In this document: positions 1 through 14,400 of the stretch, piece by piece
Layout of the letters: the number at the start of each line of letters is the position of its first letter
Numbering within the stretch: the first letter of the stretch is position 1
Source of the DNA: Lineus longissimus
Lineage: Eukaryota; Nemertea; Pilidiophora; Heteronemertea; Lineidae
Direction: 5' to 3'
NCBI RefSeq assembly: GCF_910592395.1
Contig: NC_088319.1
Coordinates: 7,194,001 to 7,258,000 of the forward strand
DNA: 64,000 bases
Translations under genes and position numbers: made by a program
Notes under the pieces: generated by a model
What the model saw: the letters and a program-made list of their open reading frames with translations, nothing else
What the model was told of the DNA's origin: nothing
The model's database searches: none

Positions 1-3000
1 ACTACTGGCGACGAAAGTCGGTCGGCGATCGCGCTCGTCGCGTCCAATCACGCTCATTTTGGTTATAGATAGTCGAGATGCTCGATTGGACAAACTGAGA
101 CCGCAATTTTGAGATTCTGCGATGATTAGTTGTCATTAGACTAGCAATATTACACTAGTGGCGACGAAAGTCGGTCGGCGATCGCGCTCGTTGCGTCCAA
201 TCACACTCATTTTGGTTATACAGAGTCGAGATGACCGATTTGACAAACTGTGACCGCAATTTTGAGATTCTGCGATGATTACTTGTCATTAGACTAGCAA
301 TATTACACTACTGGCGATGAAAGTCGGTCGGCGATGGCGTTCGTCACGTCCAATCGCGCTCACATTGGTTATGCAGAGTCGTGATGACCTATGATCAAAC
401 TGAGACCACAATTTCGAGATTCTGCGATGATTACTTGTCATTAGACTAGCAATATTACACTACTGGCGATGAAAGTCGGTCGGCGATGGCGCTCGTCGCG
501 TCCAATCACGCTCACATTGGTTATGCAGAGTCGAGATGACCTATGATCAAACTGAGACCACAATTTCGAGATTCTGCGATGATTACTTGTCATTAGACTA
601 GCAATATTACACTACTGGCGACGAAAGTCGGTCGGCGATCGCGCTCGTTGCGTCCAATCACACTCATTTTGGTTATACAGAGTCGAGATGACCGATTTGA
701 CAAACTGAGACCGCAATTTCGAGATTCTGCGATGATTACTTGTCATTAGACTAGCAATATTACACTACTGGCGATGAAAGTCGGTCGGCGATGGCGCTCG
801 TCACGTCCAATCACGCTCACATTGGTTATGCAGAGTCGAGATGACCTATGGTCAAACTGAGACCACAATTTCGAGATTCTGCGATGATTAGTTGTCATTA
901 GACTAGCAATATTACACTACTGGCGATGAAAGTCGGTCAGCGATGGCGCTCGTCGTGTCCAATCACACTCACATTGGTTATGCAGAGTCGAGATGACCTA
1001 TGGTCAAACCGAGACCACAATTTTGAGATTCTGCGATGATTAGTTGTCATTAGACTAGCAATATTACACTACTGGCGATGAAAGTCGGTCGGCGATGGCG
1101 CTCGTCGAGTCCAATCACGCTCACATTGGTTATGCAGAGTCGAGATGACCTATGATCAAACTGAGACCACAATTTCGAGATTCTGCGATGATTACTTGTC
1201 ATTAGACTAGCAATATTACACTACTGGCGACGAAAGTCGGTCGGCGATCGCGCTCGTTGCGTCCAATCACACTCATTTTGGTTATACAGAGTCGAGATGA
1301 CCGATTTGACAAACTGAGACCGCAATTTCGAGATTCTGCGATGATTACTTGTCATTAGACTAGCAATATTACACTACTGGCGATGAAAGTCGGTCGGCGA
1401 TGGCGCTCGTCACGTCCAATCACGCTCACATTGGTTATGCAGAGTTGAGATGACCTATGGTCAAACTGAGACCACAATTTCGAGATTCTGCGATGATTAG
1501 TTGTCATTAGACTAGCAATATTACACTACTGGCGATGAAAGTCGGTCGGTGATGGCGCTTGTCGTGTCCAATCACACTCACATTGGTTATGCAGAGTCGA
1601 GATGTTCTATGGTCAAACCGAGACCACAATTTTGAGATTCTGCGATGATTAGTTGTCATTAGACTAGCAATATTACACTACTGGCGATGAAAGTCGGTCG
1701 GCGATGGCGCTCGTCGTGTCCAATCACACTCACATTGGTTATGCAGAGTCGAGATGACCTATGGTAAACCGAGACCACAATTTTGAGATTCTGCGATGAT
1801 TAGTTGTCATTAGACTAGCAATATTACACTACTGGCGATGAAAGTCGGTCAGCGATGGCGTTCGTCGTGTCCAATCACACTCACATTGGTTATGCAGAGT
1901 CGAGATGACCTATAGTCAAACCGAGACCACAATTTCGAGATTCTGCGATGATTAGTTGTCATTAGACTAGCACTATTACACTACTGGCGATGAAAGTCGG
2001 TCGGCGATGGCGCTCGTCGTGTCCAATCACACTCACATTGGTTATGCAGAGTGGAGATGACCTATGGTCAAACCGAGACCACAATTTTGAGATTCTGCGA
2101 TGATTAGTTGTCATTAGAATAGCAATATTACACTACTGGCGATGAAAGTCGGTCGGCGATGGCGCTCGTCGCGTCCAATCACGCTCATTTTGGTTATACA
2201 GAGTCGAGATGACCGATTTGACAAACTGGGACCGCAATTTCGAGATTCTGCGATGATTACTTGTCATTAGACTAGCAATATTACACTACTGGCGATGAAA
2301 GTCGGTCGGCGATGGCGTTCGTCGCGTCCAATCACGCTCACATTGGTTATGCAGAGTCGTGATGACCTATGATCAAACTGAGACCACAATTTCGAGATTC
2401 TGCGATGATTACTTGTCATTAGACTAGCAATATTACACTACTGGCGATGAAAGTCGGTCAGCAATGGCGCTCGTCGCGACCGATCACGCCCACTTTGGTT
2501 ATGCAGAGTCGAAATGACCTATGGTCAAACTGAGACCGCAATTTTGAGATTCTGCGATGATTAGTTGTCATTAGACTAGCAATATTACACTACTTGCGAT
2601 GAAAGTCGGTCGGCAATGGCGTTCGTCGTGTCCAATCACACTCACATTGGTTATGCAGAGTCGAGATGACCTATAGTCAAACCGAGACCACAATTTCGGG
2701 ATTCTGCGATGATTAGTTGTCATTAGACTAGCACTATTACACTACTGGCGATGAAAGTCGGTCGGCGATGGCGCTCGTCGTGTCCAATCACACTCACATT
2801 GGTTATGCAGAGTGGAGATGACCTATGGTCAAACCGAGACCACAATTTTGAGATTCTGCGATGATTAGTTGTCATTAGAATAGCAATATTACACTACTGG
2901 CGATGAAAGTCGGTCGGCGATGGCGCTCGTCGCGTCCAATCACGCTCATTTTGGTTATACAGAGTCGAGATGACCTATGGTCAAACTGAGACTGCAATTT

Positions 3001-3004
3001 CGAG

Positions 3005-6000
3005 ATTCTGCGATGATTACTTGTCATTAAGACTAGCAATATTACACTACTGGCGACGAAAGTCGGTCGGCGATCGCGCTCGTCGCGTCCAATCACGCTC
3101 ATTTTGGTTATAGATAGTCGAGATGCTCGATTGGACAAACTGAGACCGCTATTTTGAGATTCTGCGATGATTAGATGTCATTAGACTAGCAATATTACAC
3201 TAGTGGCGACGAAAGTCGGTCGGCGATGGCGTTCGTCGCGTCCAATCACGCTCACATTGGTTATGCAGAGTCGTGATGACCTATGATCAAACTGAGACCA
3301 CAATTTCGAGATTCTGCGACGATTACTTGTCATTAGACTAGCAATATTACACTACTGGTGATGAAAGTCGGTCAGCGATGGCGCTCGTCGCGACCGATCA
3401 CGCCCACTTTGGTTATGCAGAGTCGAAATGACCTATGGTCAAACTGAGACCGCAATTTTGAGATTCTGCGATGATTAGTTGTCATTAGACTAGCAATATT
3501 ACACTACTGGCGAAGAAAGTCGGTCGGCGATGGCGTTCGTCGCGTCCAATCACACTCACATTGGTTATGCAGAGTCGAGATGACCTATGGTCAAACTGAG
3601 ACCACAATTTCGAGATTCTGCGATGATTAGTTGTCATTAGACTAGCACTATTACACTACTGGCGATGAAAGTCGGTCGGCGATGGCGCTCGTCGTGTCCA
3701 ATCACACTCACATTGGTTATGCAGAGTCGAGATGACCTATGGTCAAACCGAGACCACAATTTTGAGATTCTGCGATGATTAGTTGTCATTTGACTAGCAA
3801 TATTACACTACTGGCGATGAAAGTCGATCGGCGATGGCGCTCGTCGCGTCCAATCACGCTCATTTTGGTTATACAGAGTCAAGATGACCTATGGTCAAAC
3901 TGAGACCGCAATTTCGAGATTCTGCGATGATTACTTGTCATTAAGACTAGCAATATTACACTACTGGCGACGAAAGTCGGTCGGCGATCGCGCTCGTCGC
4001 GTCCAATCACGCTCATTTTGGTTATAGATAGTCGAGATGCTCGATTGGACAAACTGAGACCGCAATTTTGAGATTTTGCAATGATAAGTTGTCATTAGAC
4101 TAGCAATATTACATTAGTGGCGACGAAATTCGGTCGGCGATCGCGCTCGTGGCGTCCAATCACACTCATTTTGGTTATACAGAGTCGAGATGACCGATTT
4201 GACAAACTGGGACCGCAATTTCGAGATTCTGCGATGATTACTTGTCATTAGACTAGCAATATTACACTACTGGCGATGAAAGTCGGTCGGCGATGGCGTT
4301 CGTCGCGTCCAATCACGCTCACATTGGTTATGCAGAGTCGTGATGACCTATGATCAAACTGAGACCACAATTTCGAGATTCTGCGATGATTACTTGTCAT
4401 TAGACTAGCAATATTACACTACTGGCGATGAAAGTCGGTCAGCAATGGCGCTCGTCGCGACCGATCACGCCCACTTTGGTTATGCAGAGTCGAAATGACC
4501 TATGGTCAAACTGAGACCGCAATTTTGAGATTCTGCGATGATTAGTTGTCATTAGACTAGCAATATTACACTACTTGCGATGAAAGTCGGTCGGCAATGG
4601 CGTTCGTCGCGTCCAATCACGCTCACATTGGTTATGCAGAGTCGAGATGACCTATGGTCAAACTGAGACCACAATTTCGAGATTCTGCGATGATTAGTTG
4701 TCATTAGACTAGCACTATTACACTACTGGCGATGAAAGTCGGTCGGCGATGGCACTCGTCGTGTCCAATCACACTCACATTGGTTATGCAGAGTCGAGAT
4801 GACCTATGGTCAAACCGAGACCACAATTTTGAGATTCTGCGATGATTAGTTGTCATTAGACTAGCAATATTACACTACTGGCGATGAAAGTCGGTCGGCG
4901 ATGGCGCTCGTCACGTCCAATCACGCTCACATTGGTTATGCAGAGTCGAGATGACCTATGGTCAAACTGAGACCACAATTTCGAGATTCTGCGATGATTA
5001 GTTGTCATTAGACTAGCAATATTACACTACTGGCGATGAAAGTCGGTCGGCGATGGCGCTCGTCGTGTCCAATCACACTCACATTGGTTATGCAGAGTCG
5101 AGATGACCTATGGTCAAACCGAGACCAAAATTTTGAGATTCTGTGATGATTAGTTGTCATTAAGACTAGAAATATTACACTACTGGCGACGAAAGTCGGT
5201 CGGCGATCGCGCTCGTCGCGTCCAATCACGCTCATTTTGGTTATAGATAGTCGAGATGCTCGATTGGACAAACTGAGACCGCAATTTTGAGATTCTGCGA
5301 TGATTAGTTGTCATTAGACTAGCAATATTACACTAGTGGCGACGAAAGTCGGTCGGCGATCGCGCTCGTTGCGTCCAATCACACTCATTTTGGTTATACA
5401 GAGTCGAGATGACCGATTTGACAAACTGTGACCGCAATTTTGAGATTCTGCGATGATTACTTGTCATTAGACTAGCAATATTACACTACTGGCGATGAAA
5501 GTCGGTCGGCGATGGCGTTCGTCACGTCCAATCGCGCTCACATTGGTTATGCAGAGTCGTGATGACCTATGATCAAACTGAGACCACAATTTCGAGATTC
5601 TGCGATGATTACTTGTCATTAGACTAGCAATATTACACTACTGGCGATGAAAGTCGGTCGGCGATGGCGCTCGTCGCGTCCAATCACGCTCACATTGGTT
5701 ATGCAGAGTCGAGATGACCTATGATCAAACTGAGACCACAATTTCGAGATTCTGCGATGATTACTTGTCATTAAGACTAGCAATATTACACTACTGGCGA
5801 CGAAAGTCGGTCGGCGATCGCGCTCGTCGCGTCCAATCACGCTCATTTTGGTTATAGATAGTCGAGATGCTCGATTGGACAAACTGAGACCGCTATTTTG
5901 AGATTCTGCGATGATTAGATGTCATTAGACTAGCAATATTACACTAGTGGCGACGAAAGTCGGTCGGCGATGGCGTTCGTCGCGTCCAATCACGCTCACA

Positions 6001-8495
6001 TTGGTTATGCAGAGTCGTGATGACCTATGATCAAACTGAGACCACAATTTCGAGATTCTGCGACGATTACTTGTCATTAGACTAGCAATATTACACTACT
6101 GGTGATGAAAGTCGGTCAGCGATGGTGCTCGTCGCGACCGATCATGCCCACTTTGGTTATGCAGAGTCGAAATGACCTATGGTCAAACTGAGACCGCAAT
6201 TTTGAGATTCTGCGATGATTAGTTGTCATTAGACTAGCAATATTACACTACTGGCGAAGAAAGTCGGTCGGCGATGGCGTTCGTCGCGTCCAATCACACT
6301 CACATTGGTTATGCAGAGTCGAGATGACCTATGGTCAAACTGAGACCACAATTTCGAGATTCTGCGATGATTAGTTGTCATTAGACTAGCACTATTACAC
6401 TACTGGCGATGAAAGTCGGTCGGCGATGGCGCTCGTCGTGTCCAATCACACTCACATTGGTTATGCAGAGTCGAGATGACCTATGGTCAAACCGAGACCA
6501 CAATTTTGAGATTCTGCGATGATTAGTTGTCATTTGACTAGCAATATTACACTACTGGCGATGAAAGTCGATCGGCGATGGCGCTCGTCGCGTCCAATCA
6601 CGCTCATTTTGGTTATACAGAGTCGAGATGACCTATGGTCAAACTGAGACCGCAATTTCGAGATTCTGCGATGATTACTTGTCATTAAGACTAGCAATAT
6701 TACACTACTGGCGACGAAAGTCGGTCGGCGATCGCGCTCGTCGCGTCCAATCACGCTCATTTTGGTTATAGATAGTCGAGATGCTCGATTGGACAAACTG
6801 AGACCGCAATTTTGAGATTTTGCAATGATAAGTTGTCATTAGACTAGCAATATTACATTAGTGGCGACGAAATTCGGTCGGCGATCGCGCTCGTGGCGTC
6901 CAATCACACTCATTTTGGTTATACAGAGTCGAGATGACCGATTTGACAAACTGGGACCGCAATTTCGAGATTCTGCGATGATTACTTGTCATTTAGACTA
7001 GCAATATTACACTACTGGCGATGAAAGTCGGTCGGCGATGGCGTTCGTCGCGTCCAATCACGCTCACATTGGTTATGCAGAGTCGTGATGACCTATGATC
7101 AAACTGAGACCACAATTTCGAGATTCTGCGATGATTACTTGTCATTAGACTAGCAATATTACACTACTGGCGATGAAAGTCGGTCAGCAATGGCGCTCGT
7201 CGCGACCGATCACGCCCACTTTGGTTATGCAGAGTCGAAATGACCTATGGTCAAACTGAGACCGCAATTTTGAGATTCTGCGATGATTAGTTGTCATTAG
7301 ACTAGCAATATTACACTACTTGCGATGAAAGTCGGTCGGCAATGGCGTTCGTCGCGTCCAATCACGCTCACATTGGTTATGCAGAGTCGAGATGACCTAT
7401 GGTCAAACTGAGACCACAATTTCGAGATTCTGCGATGATTAGTTGTCATTAGACTAGCACTATTACACTACTGGCGATGAAAGTCGGTCGGCGATGGCGC
7501 TCGTCGTGTCCAATCACACTCACATTGGTTATGCAGAGTCGAGATGACCTATGGTCAAACCGAGACCACAATTTTGAGATTCTGCGATGATTAGTTGTCA
7601 TTAGACTAGCAATATTACACTACTGGCGATGAAAGTCGGTCGGCGATGGCGCTCGTCACGTCCAATCACGCTCACATTGGTTATGCAGAGTCGAGATGAC
7701 CTATGGTCAAACTGAGACCACAATTTCGAGATTCTGCGATGATTAGTTGTCATTAGACTAGCAATATTACACTACTGGCGATGAAAGTCGGTCGGCGATG
7801 GCGCTCGTCGTGTCCAATCACACTCACATTGGTTATGCAGAGTCGAGATGACCTATGGTCAAACCGAGACCAAAATTTTGAGATTCTGTGATGATTAGTT
7901 GTCATTAAGACTAGCAATATTACACTACTGGCGACGAAAGTCGGTCGGCGATCGCGCTCGTCGCGTCCAATCACGCTCATTTTGGTTATAGATAGTCGAG
8001 ATGCTCGATTGGACAAACTGAGACCGCAATTTTGAGATTCTGCGATGATTAGTTGTCATTAGACTAGCAATATTACACTAGTGGCGACGAAAGTCGGTCG
8101 GCGATCGCGCTCGTTGCGTCCAATCACACTCATTTTGGTTATACAGAGTCGAGATGACCGATTTGACAAACTGTGACCGCAATTTTGAGATTCTGCGATG
8201 ATTACTTGTCATTAGACTAGCAATATTACACTACTGGCGATGAAAGTCGGTCGGCGATGGCGTTCGTCACGTCCAATCGCGCTCACATTGGTTATGCAGA
8301 GTCGTGATGACCTATGATCAAACTGAGACCACAATTTCGAGATTCTGCGATGATTACTTGTCATTAGACTAGCAATATTACACTACTGGCGATGAAAGTC
8401 GGTCGGCGATGGCGCTCGTCGCGTCCAATCACGCTCACATTGGTTATGCAGAGTCGAGATGACCTATGATCAAACTGAGACCACAATTTCGAGAT
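3005..8495 (+). repeat. Two tandem 18-mer higher-order repeat units (about 2745 bp each)
   Basis: The rare monomer class containing CTCGATTGGAC occurs at 3126, 4040, 5259, 5870, 6784 and 8004. The spacing is 914, 1219, 611, 914 and 1220, so the pattern repeats with an offset of 2744-2745 bp (18 monomers). Private variants move with it: the ATGATAAGTTGTCATT plus TACATTAGTGG monomer recurs at the same offset (4079 and 6824 area), as does the AATCGCGCTCAC variant (5532 and 8277 area). Similarity between the units runs from about 3005-5750 to 5750-8495. The first 600 bases of the window match again at offset about 5178, so the unit probably continues beyond the left edge in rearranged form. Confidence 0.85.
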
Positions 8496-11400
8496 TCTGC
8501 GATGATTACTTGTCATTAGACTAGCAATATTACACTACTGGCGACGAAAGTCGGTCGGCGATCGCGCTCGTTGCGTCCAATCACACTCATTTTGGTTATA
8601 CAGAGTCGAGATGACCGATTTGACAAACTGAGACCGCAATTTCGAGATTCTGCGATGATTACTTGTCATTACACTAGCAATATTACACTACTGGCGATGA
8701 AAGTCGGTCGGCGATGGCGCTCGTCGTGTCCAATCACACTCACATTGGTTATGCAGAGTCGAGATGACCTATGATCAAACTGAGACCACAATTTCGAGAT
8801 TCTGCGATGATTACTTGTCATTAGACTAGCAATATTACACTACTGGCGATGAAAGTCGGTCGGCGATGGCGCTCGTCGCGTCCAATCACGCTCACATTGG
8901 TTATGCAGAGTCGAGATGACCTATGATCAAACTGAGACCACAATTTCGAGATTCTGCGATGATTACTTGTCATTAGACTAGCAATATTACACTACTGGCG
9001 ACGAAAGTCGGTCGGCGATCGCGCTCGTTGCGTTCAATCACACTCATTTTGGTTATACAGAGTCGAGATGACTGATTTGACAAACTGAGACCGCAATTTC
9101 GAGATTCTGCGATGATTACTTGTCATTAGACTAGCAATATGACACTACTGGCGATGAAAGTCGGTCGGCGATGGCGCTCGTCATGTCCAATCACGCTCAC
9201 ATTGGTTATGCAGAGTTGAGATGACCTATGGTAAACTGAGACCACAATTTCGAGAATCTGCGATGATTAGTTGTCATTAGACTAGCAATATTACACTACT
9301 GGCGATGAAAGTCGGTCGGCGATGGCGCTCGTCGTGTCCAATCACACTCACATTGGTTATGCAGAGTCGAAATGACCTATGGTCAAACCGAGACCACAAT
9401 TTTGAGATTCTGCGATGATTAGTTGTCATTAGACTAGCAATATTACACTACTGGCGATGAAAGTCGGTCGGCGATGGCGCTCGTCGTGTCCAATCACACT
9501 CACATTGGTTATGCAGAGTCGAGATGACCTATGGTAAACCGAGACCACAATTTTGAGATTCTGCGATGATTAGTTGTCATTAGACTAGCAATATTACACT
9601 ACTGGCGATGAAAGTCGGTCGGCGATGGCGCTCGTCGCGTCCAATCACGCTCATTTTGGTTATACAGAGCCAAGATGACCTATGGTCAAACTGAGACCGC
9701 AATTTCGAGATTCTGCGATGATTACTTGTCATTAAGACTAGCAATATTACACTACTGGCGACGAAAGTCAGTCGGCAATCGCGCTCGTCGCGTCCAATCA
9801 CGCTCATTTTGGTTATAGATAGTCGAGATGCTCGATTGGACAAACTGAGACCGCAATTTTGAGATTTTGCAATGATTAGTTGTCATTAGACTAGCAATAT
9901 TACACTAGTGGCGACGAAATTCGGTCGGCGATCGCGCTCGTTGCGTCCAATCACACTCATTTTGGTTATACAGAGTCGAGATGACCGATTTGACAAACTG
10001 AGACCGCAATTTCGAGATTCTGCGATGATTACTTGTCATTAGACTAGCAATATTACACTACTGGCGATGAAAGTCGGTCGGCGATGGCGCTCATCACGTC
10101 CAATCACGCTCACATTGGTTATGCAGAGTCGAGATGACCTATGGTCAAACTGAGACCACAATTTCGAGATTCTGCGATGATTAGTTGTCATTAGACTAGC
10201 AATATTACACTACTGGCGATGAAAGTCGGTCGGCGATGGCGCGCGTCGTGTCCAATCACACTCACATTGGTTATGCAGAGTCAAGATGACCTATGGTCAT
10301 ACCGAGACCACAATTTTGAGATTCTGCGATGATTAGTTGTCATTAGACTAGCAATATTACACTACTGGCGATGAAAGTCGGTCGGCGATGGCGCTCGTCG
10401 CGTCCAATCACGCTCATTTTGGTTATAGATAGTCGAGATGACCTATGGTCAAACCGAGACCACAATTTTGAGATTCTGCGATGATTAGTTGTCATTAGAC
10501 TAGCAATATTACACTACTGGCGATGAAAGTCGGTCGGCGATGGCGCTCGTCGCGTCCAATCACGCTCATTTTGGTTATACAGAGTCAAGATGACCTATGG
10601 TCAAACTGAGACCGCAATTTCGAGATTCTGCGATGATTACTTGTCATTAAAACTAGCAATATTACACTACTGGCGACGAAAGTCGGTCGGCGATCGCGCT
10701 CGTCGCGTCCAATCACGCTCATTTTGGTTATAGATAGTCGAGATGCTCGATTGGACAAACTGAGACCGCAATTTTGAGATTTTGCAATGATTAGTTGTCA
10801 TTAGACTAGCAATATTACACTAGTGGCGACGAAATTCGGTCGGCTATCGCGCTCGTTGCGTCCAATCACACTCATTTTGGTTATACAGAGTCGAGATGAC
10901 CGATTTGACAAACTGGTACCGCAATTTCGAGATTCTGCGATGATTACTTGTCATTAGACTAGCAATATTACACTACTGGCGATGAAAGTCGGTCGGCGAT
11001 GACGTTCGTCGCGTCCAATCACGCTCACATTGGTTATGCAGAGTCGTGATGACCTATGATCAAACTGAGACCACAATTTCGAGATTCTGCGATGATTACT
11101 TGTCATTAGACTAGCAATATTACACTACTGGCGATGAAAGTCGGTCAGCGATGGCGCTCGTCGCGACCGATCACGCCCACTTTGGTTATGCAGAGTCGAA
11201 ATGACCTATGGTCAAACTGAGACCGCAATTTTGAGATTCTGCGATGATTAGTTGTCATTAGACTAGCAATATTACACTACTGGCGATGAAAGTCGGTCGG
11301 CGATGGCGTTCGTCGCGTCCAATCACGCTCACATTGGTTATGCAGAGTCGAGATGACCTATGGTCAAACTGAGACCACAATTTCGAGATTCTGCGATGAT

Positions 11401-14400
11401 TAGTTGTCATTAGACTAGCACTATTACACTACTGGCGATGAAAGTCGGTCGGCGATGGCGCTCGTCGTGTCCAATCACACTCACATTGGTTATGCAGAGT
11501 CGAGATGACCTATTGTCAAACCGAGACCACAATTTTGAGATTCTGCGATGATTAGTTGTCATTAGAATAGCAATATTACACTACTGGCGATGAAAGTCAG
11601 TCGGCGATGGCGCTCGTCGCGTCCAATCACGCTCATTTTGGTTATACAGAGTCAAGATGACCTATGGTCAAACTGAGACCGCAATTTCGAGATTCTGCGA
11701 TGATTACTTGTCATTAAGACTAGCAATATTACACTACTGGCGACGAAAGTCGGTCGGCGATCGCGCTCGTCGCGTCCAATCACGCTCATTTTGGTTATAG
11801 ATAGTCGAGATGCTCGATTGGACAAACTGAGACCGCAATTTTGAGATTCTGCGATGATTAGTTGTCATTAGACTAGCAATATTACACTAGTGGCGACGAA
11901 AGTCGGTCGGCGATCGCGCTCGTTGCGTCCAATCACACTCATTTTGGTTATACAGAGTCGAGATGACCGATTTGACAAACTGTGACCGCAATTTTGAGAT
12001 TCTGCGATGATTACTTGTCATTAGACTAGCAATATTACACTACTGGCGATGAAAGTCGGTCGGCGATGGCGTTCGTCACGTCCAATCAAGCTCACATTGG
12101 TTATGCAGAGTCGTGATGACCTATGATCAAACTGAGACCACAATTTCGAGATTCTGCGATGATTACTTGTCATTAGACTAGCAATATTACACTACTGGCG
12201 ATGAAAGTCGGTCGGCGATGGCGCTCGTCGCGTCCAATCACGCTCACATTGGTTATGCAGAGTCGAAATGACCTATGATCAAACTGAGACCACAATTTCG
12301 AGATTCTGCGATGATTACTTGTCATTAGACTAGCAATATTACACTACTGGCGACGAAAGTCGGTCGGCGATCGCGCTCGTTGCGTCCAATCACACTCATT
12401 TTGGTTATACAGAGTCGAGATGACCGATTTGACAAACTGAGACCGCAATTTCGAGATTCTGCGATGATTACTTGTCATTAGACTAGCAATATTACACTAC
12501 TGGCGATGAAAGTCGGTCGGCGATGGCGCTCGTCACGTCCAATCACGCTCACATTGGTTATGCAGAGTTGAGATGACCTATGGTCAAACTGAGACCACAA
12601 TTTCGAGATTCTGCGATGATTAGTTGTCATTAGACTAGCAACATTACACTACTGGCGATGAAAGTCGGTCGGCGATGGCGCTCGTCACGTCCAATCACGC
12701 TCACATTGGTTATGCAGAGTTGAGATGACCTATGGTCAAACTGAGACCACAATTTCGAGATTCTGCGATGATTAGTTGTCATTAGACTAGCAATATTACA
12801 CTACTGGCGATGAAAGTCGGTCGGCGATGGCGCTCGTCGTGTCCGATCACGCTCACATTGGTTATGCAGAGTCGAAATGACCTATGGTCAAACTGAGACC
12901 GCAATTTTGAGATTCTGCGATGATTAGTTGTCATTAGACTAGCAATATTACACTACTGGCGATGAAAGTCGGTCGGCGATGGCGTTCGTCGCGTCCAATC
13001 ACGCTCACATTGGTTATGCAGAGTCGTGATGACCTATGATCAAACTGAGACCACAATTTCGAGATTCTGCGATGATTACTTGTCATTAGACTAGCAATAT
13101 TACACTACTGGCGATGAAAGTCGGTCTGCGATGGCGCTCGTCGCGTCCAATCACGCTCACATTGGTTATGCAGAGTCGAGATGACCTATGATCAAACTGA
13201 GACCACAATTTCGAGATTCTGCGATGATTACTTGTCATTAGACTAGCAATATTACACTACTGGCGACGAAAGTCGGTCGGCGATCGCGCTCGTTGCGTCC
13301 AATCACACTCATTTTGGTTATACAGAGTCGAGATGACCGATTTGACAAACTGAGACCGCAATTTCGAGATTCTGCGATGATTACTTGTCATTAGACTAGC
13401 AATATTACACTACTGGCGATGAAAGTCGGTCGGCGATGGCGCTCGTCACGTCCAATCACGCTCACATTGGTTATGCAGAGTTGAGATGACCTATGGTCAA
13501 ACTGAGACCACAATTTCGAGATTCGGCGATGATTACTTGTCATTAGACTAGCAATATTACACTACTGGCGATGAAAGTCGGTCGGCGATGGCGCTCGTCG
13601 TGTCCAATCACACTCACATTGGTTATGCAGAGTCGAGATGACCTATGGTCAAACCGAGACCACAATTTTGAGATTCTGCGATGATTAGTTGTCATTAGAC
13701 TAGCAATATTACACTACTGGCGATGAAAGTCGGTCGGCGATGGCGCTCGTCGTGTCCAATCACACTCACATTGGTTATGCAGAGTCGAGATGACCTATGG
13801 TCAAACCGAGACCACAATTTTGAGATTCTGCGATGATTAGTTGTCATTAGACTAGCAATATTACACTACTGGCGATGAACGTCGGTCGGCGATGGCGCTC
13901 GTCGCGTTCAATCACGCTCATTTTGGTTATACAGAGTCAAGATGACCTATGGTCAAACTGAGACCGCAATTTCGAGATTCTGCGATGATTACTTGTCATT
14001 AAGACTAGCAATATTACACTACTGGCGACGAAAGACGGTCGGCGATCGCGCTCGTCGCGTCCAATCACGCTCATTTTGGTTATAGATAGTCGAGATGCTC
14101 GATTGGACAAACTGAGACCGCAATTTTGAGATTTTGCAATGATTATTTGTCATTAGACTAGCAATATTACACTAGTGGCGACGAAATTCGGTCGGCGATC
14201 GCGCTCGTTGTGTCCAATCACACTCATTTTGGTTATACAGAGTCGAGATGACCGATTTGACAAACTGGGACCGCAATTTCGAGATTCTGCGATGATTACT
14301 TGTCATTAGACTAGCAATATTACACTACTGGCGATGAAAGTCGGTCGGCGATGGCGTTCGTCGCGTCCAATCACGCTCACATTGGTTATGCAGAGTCGTG

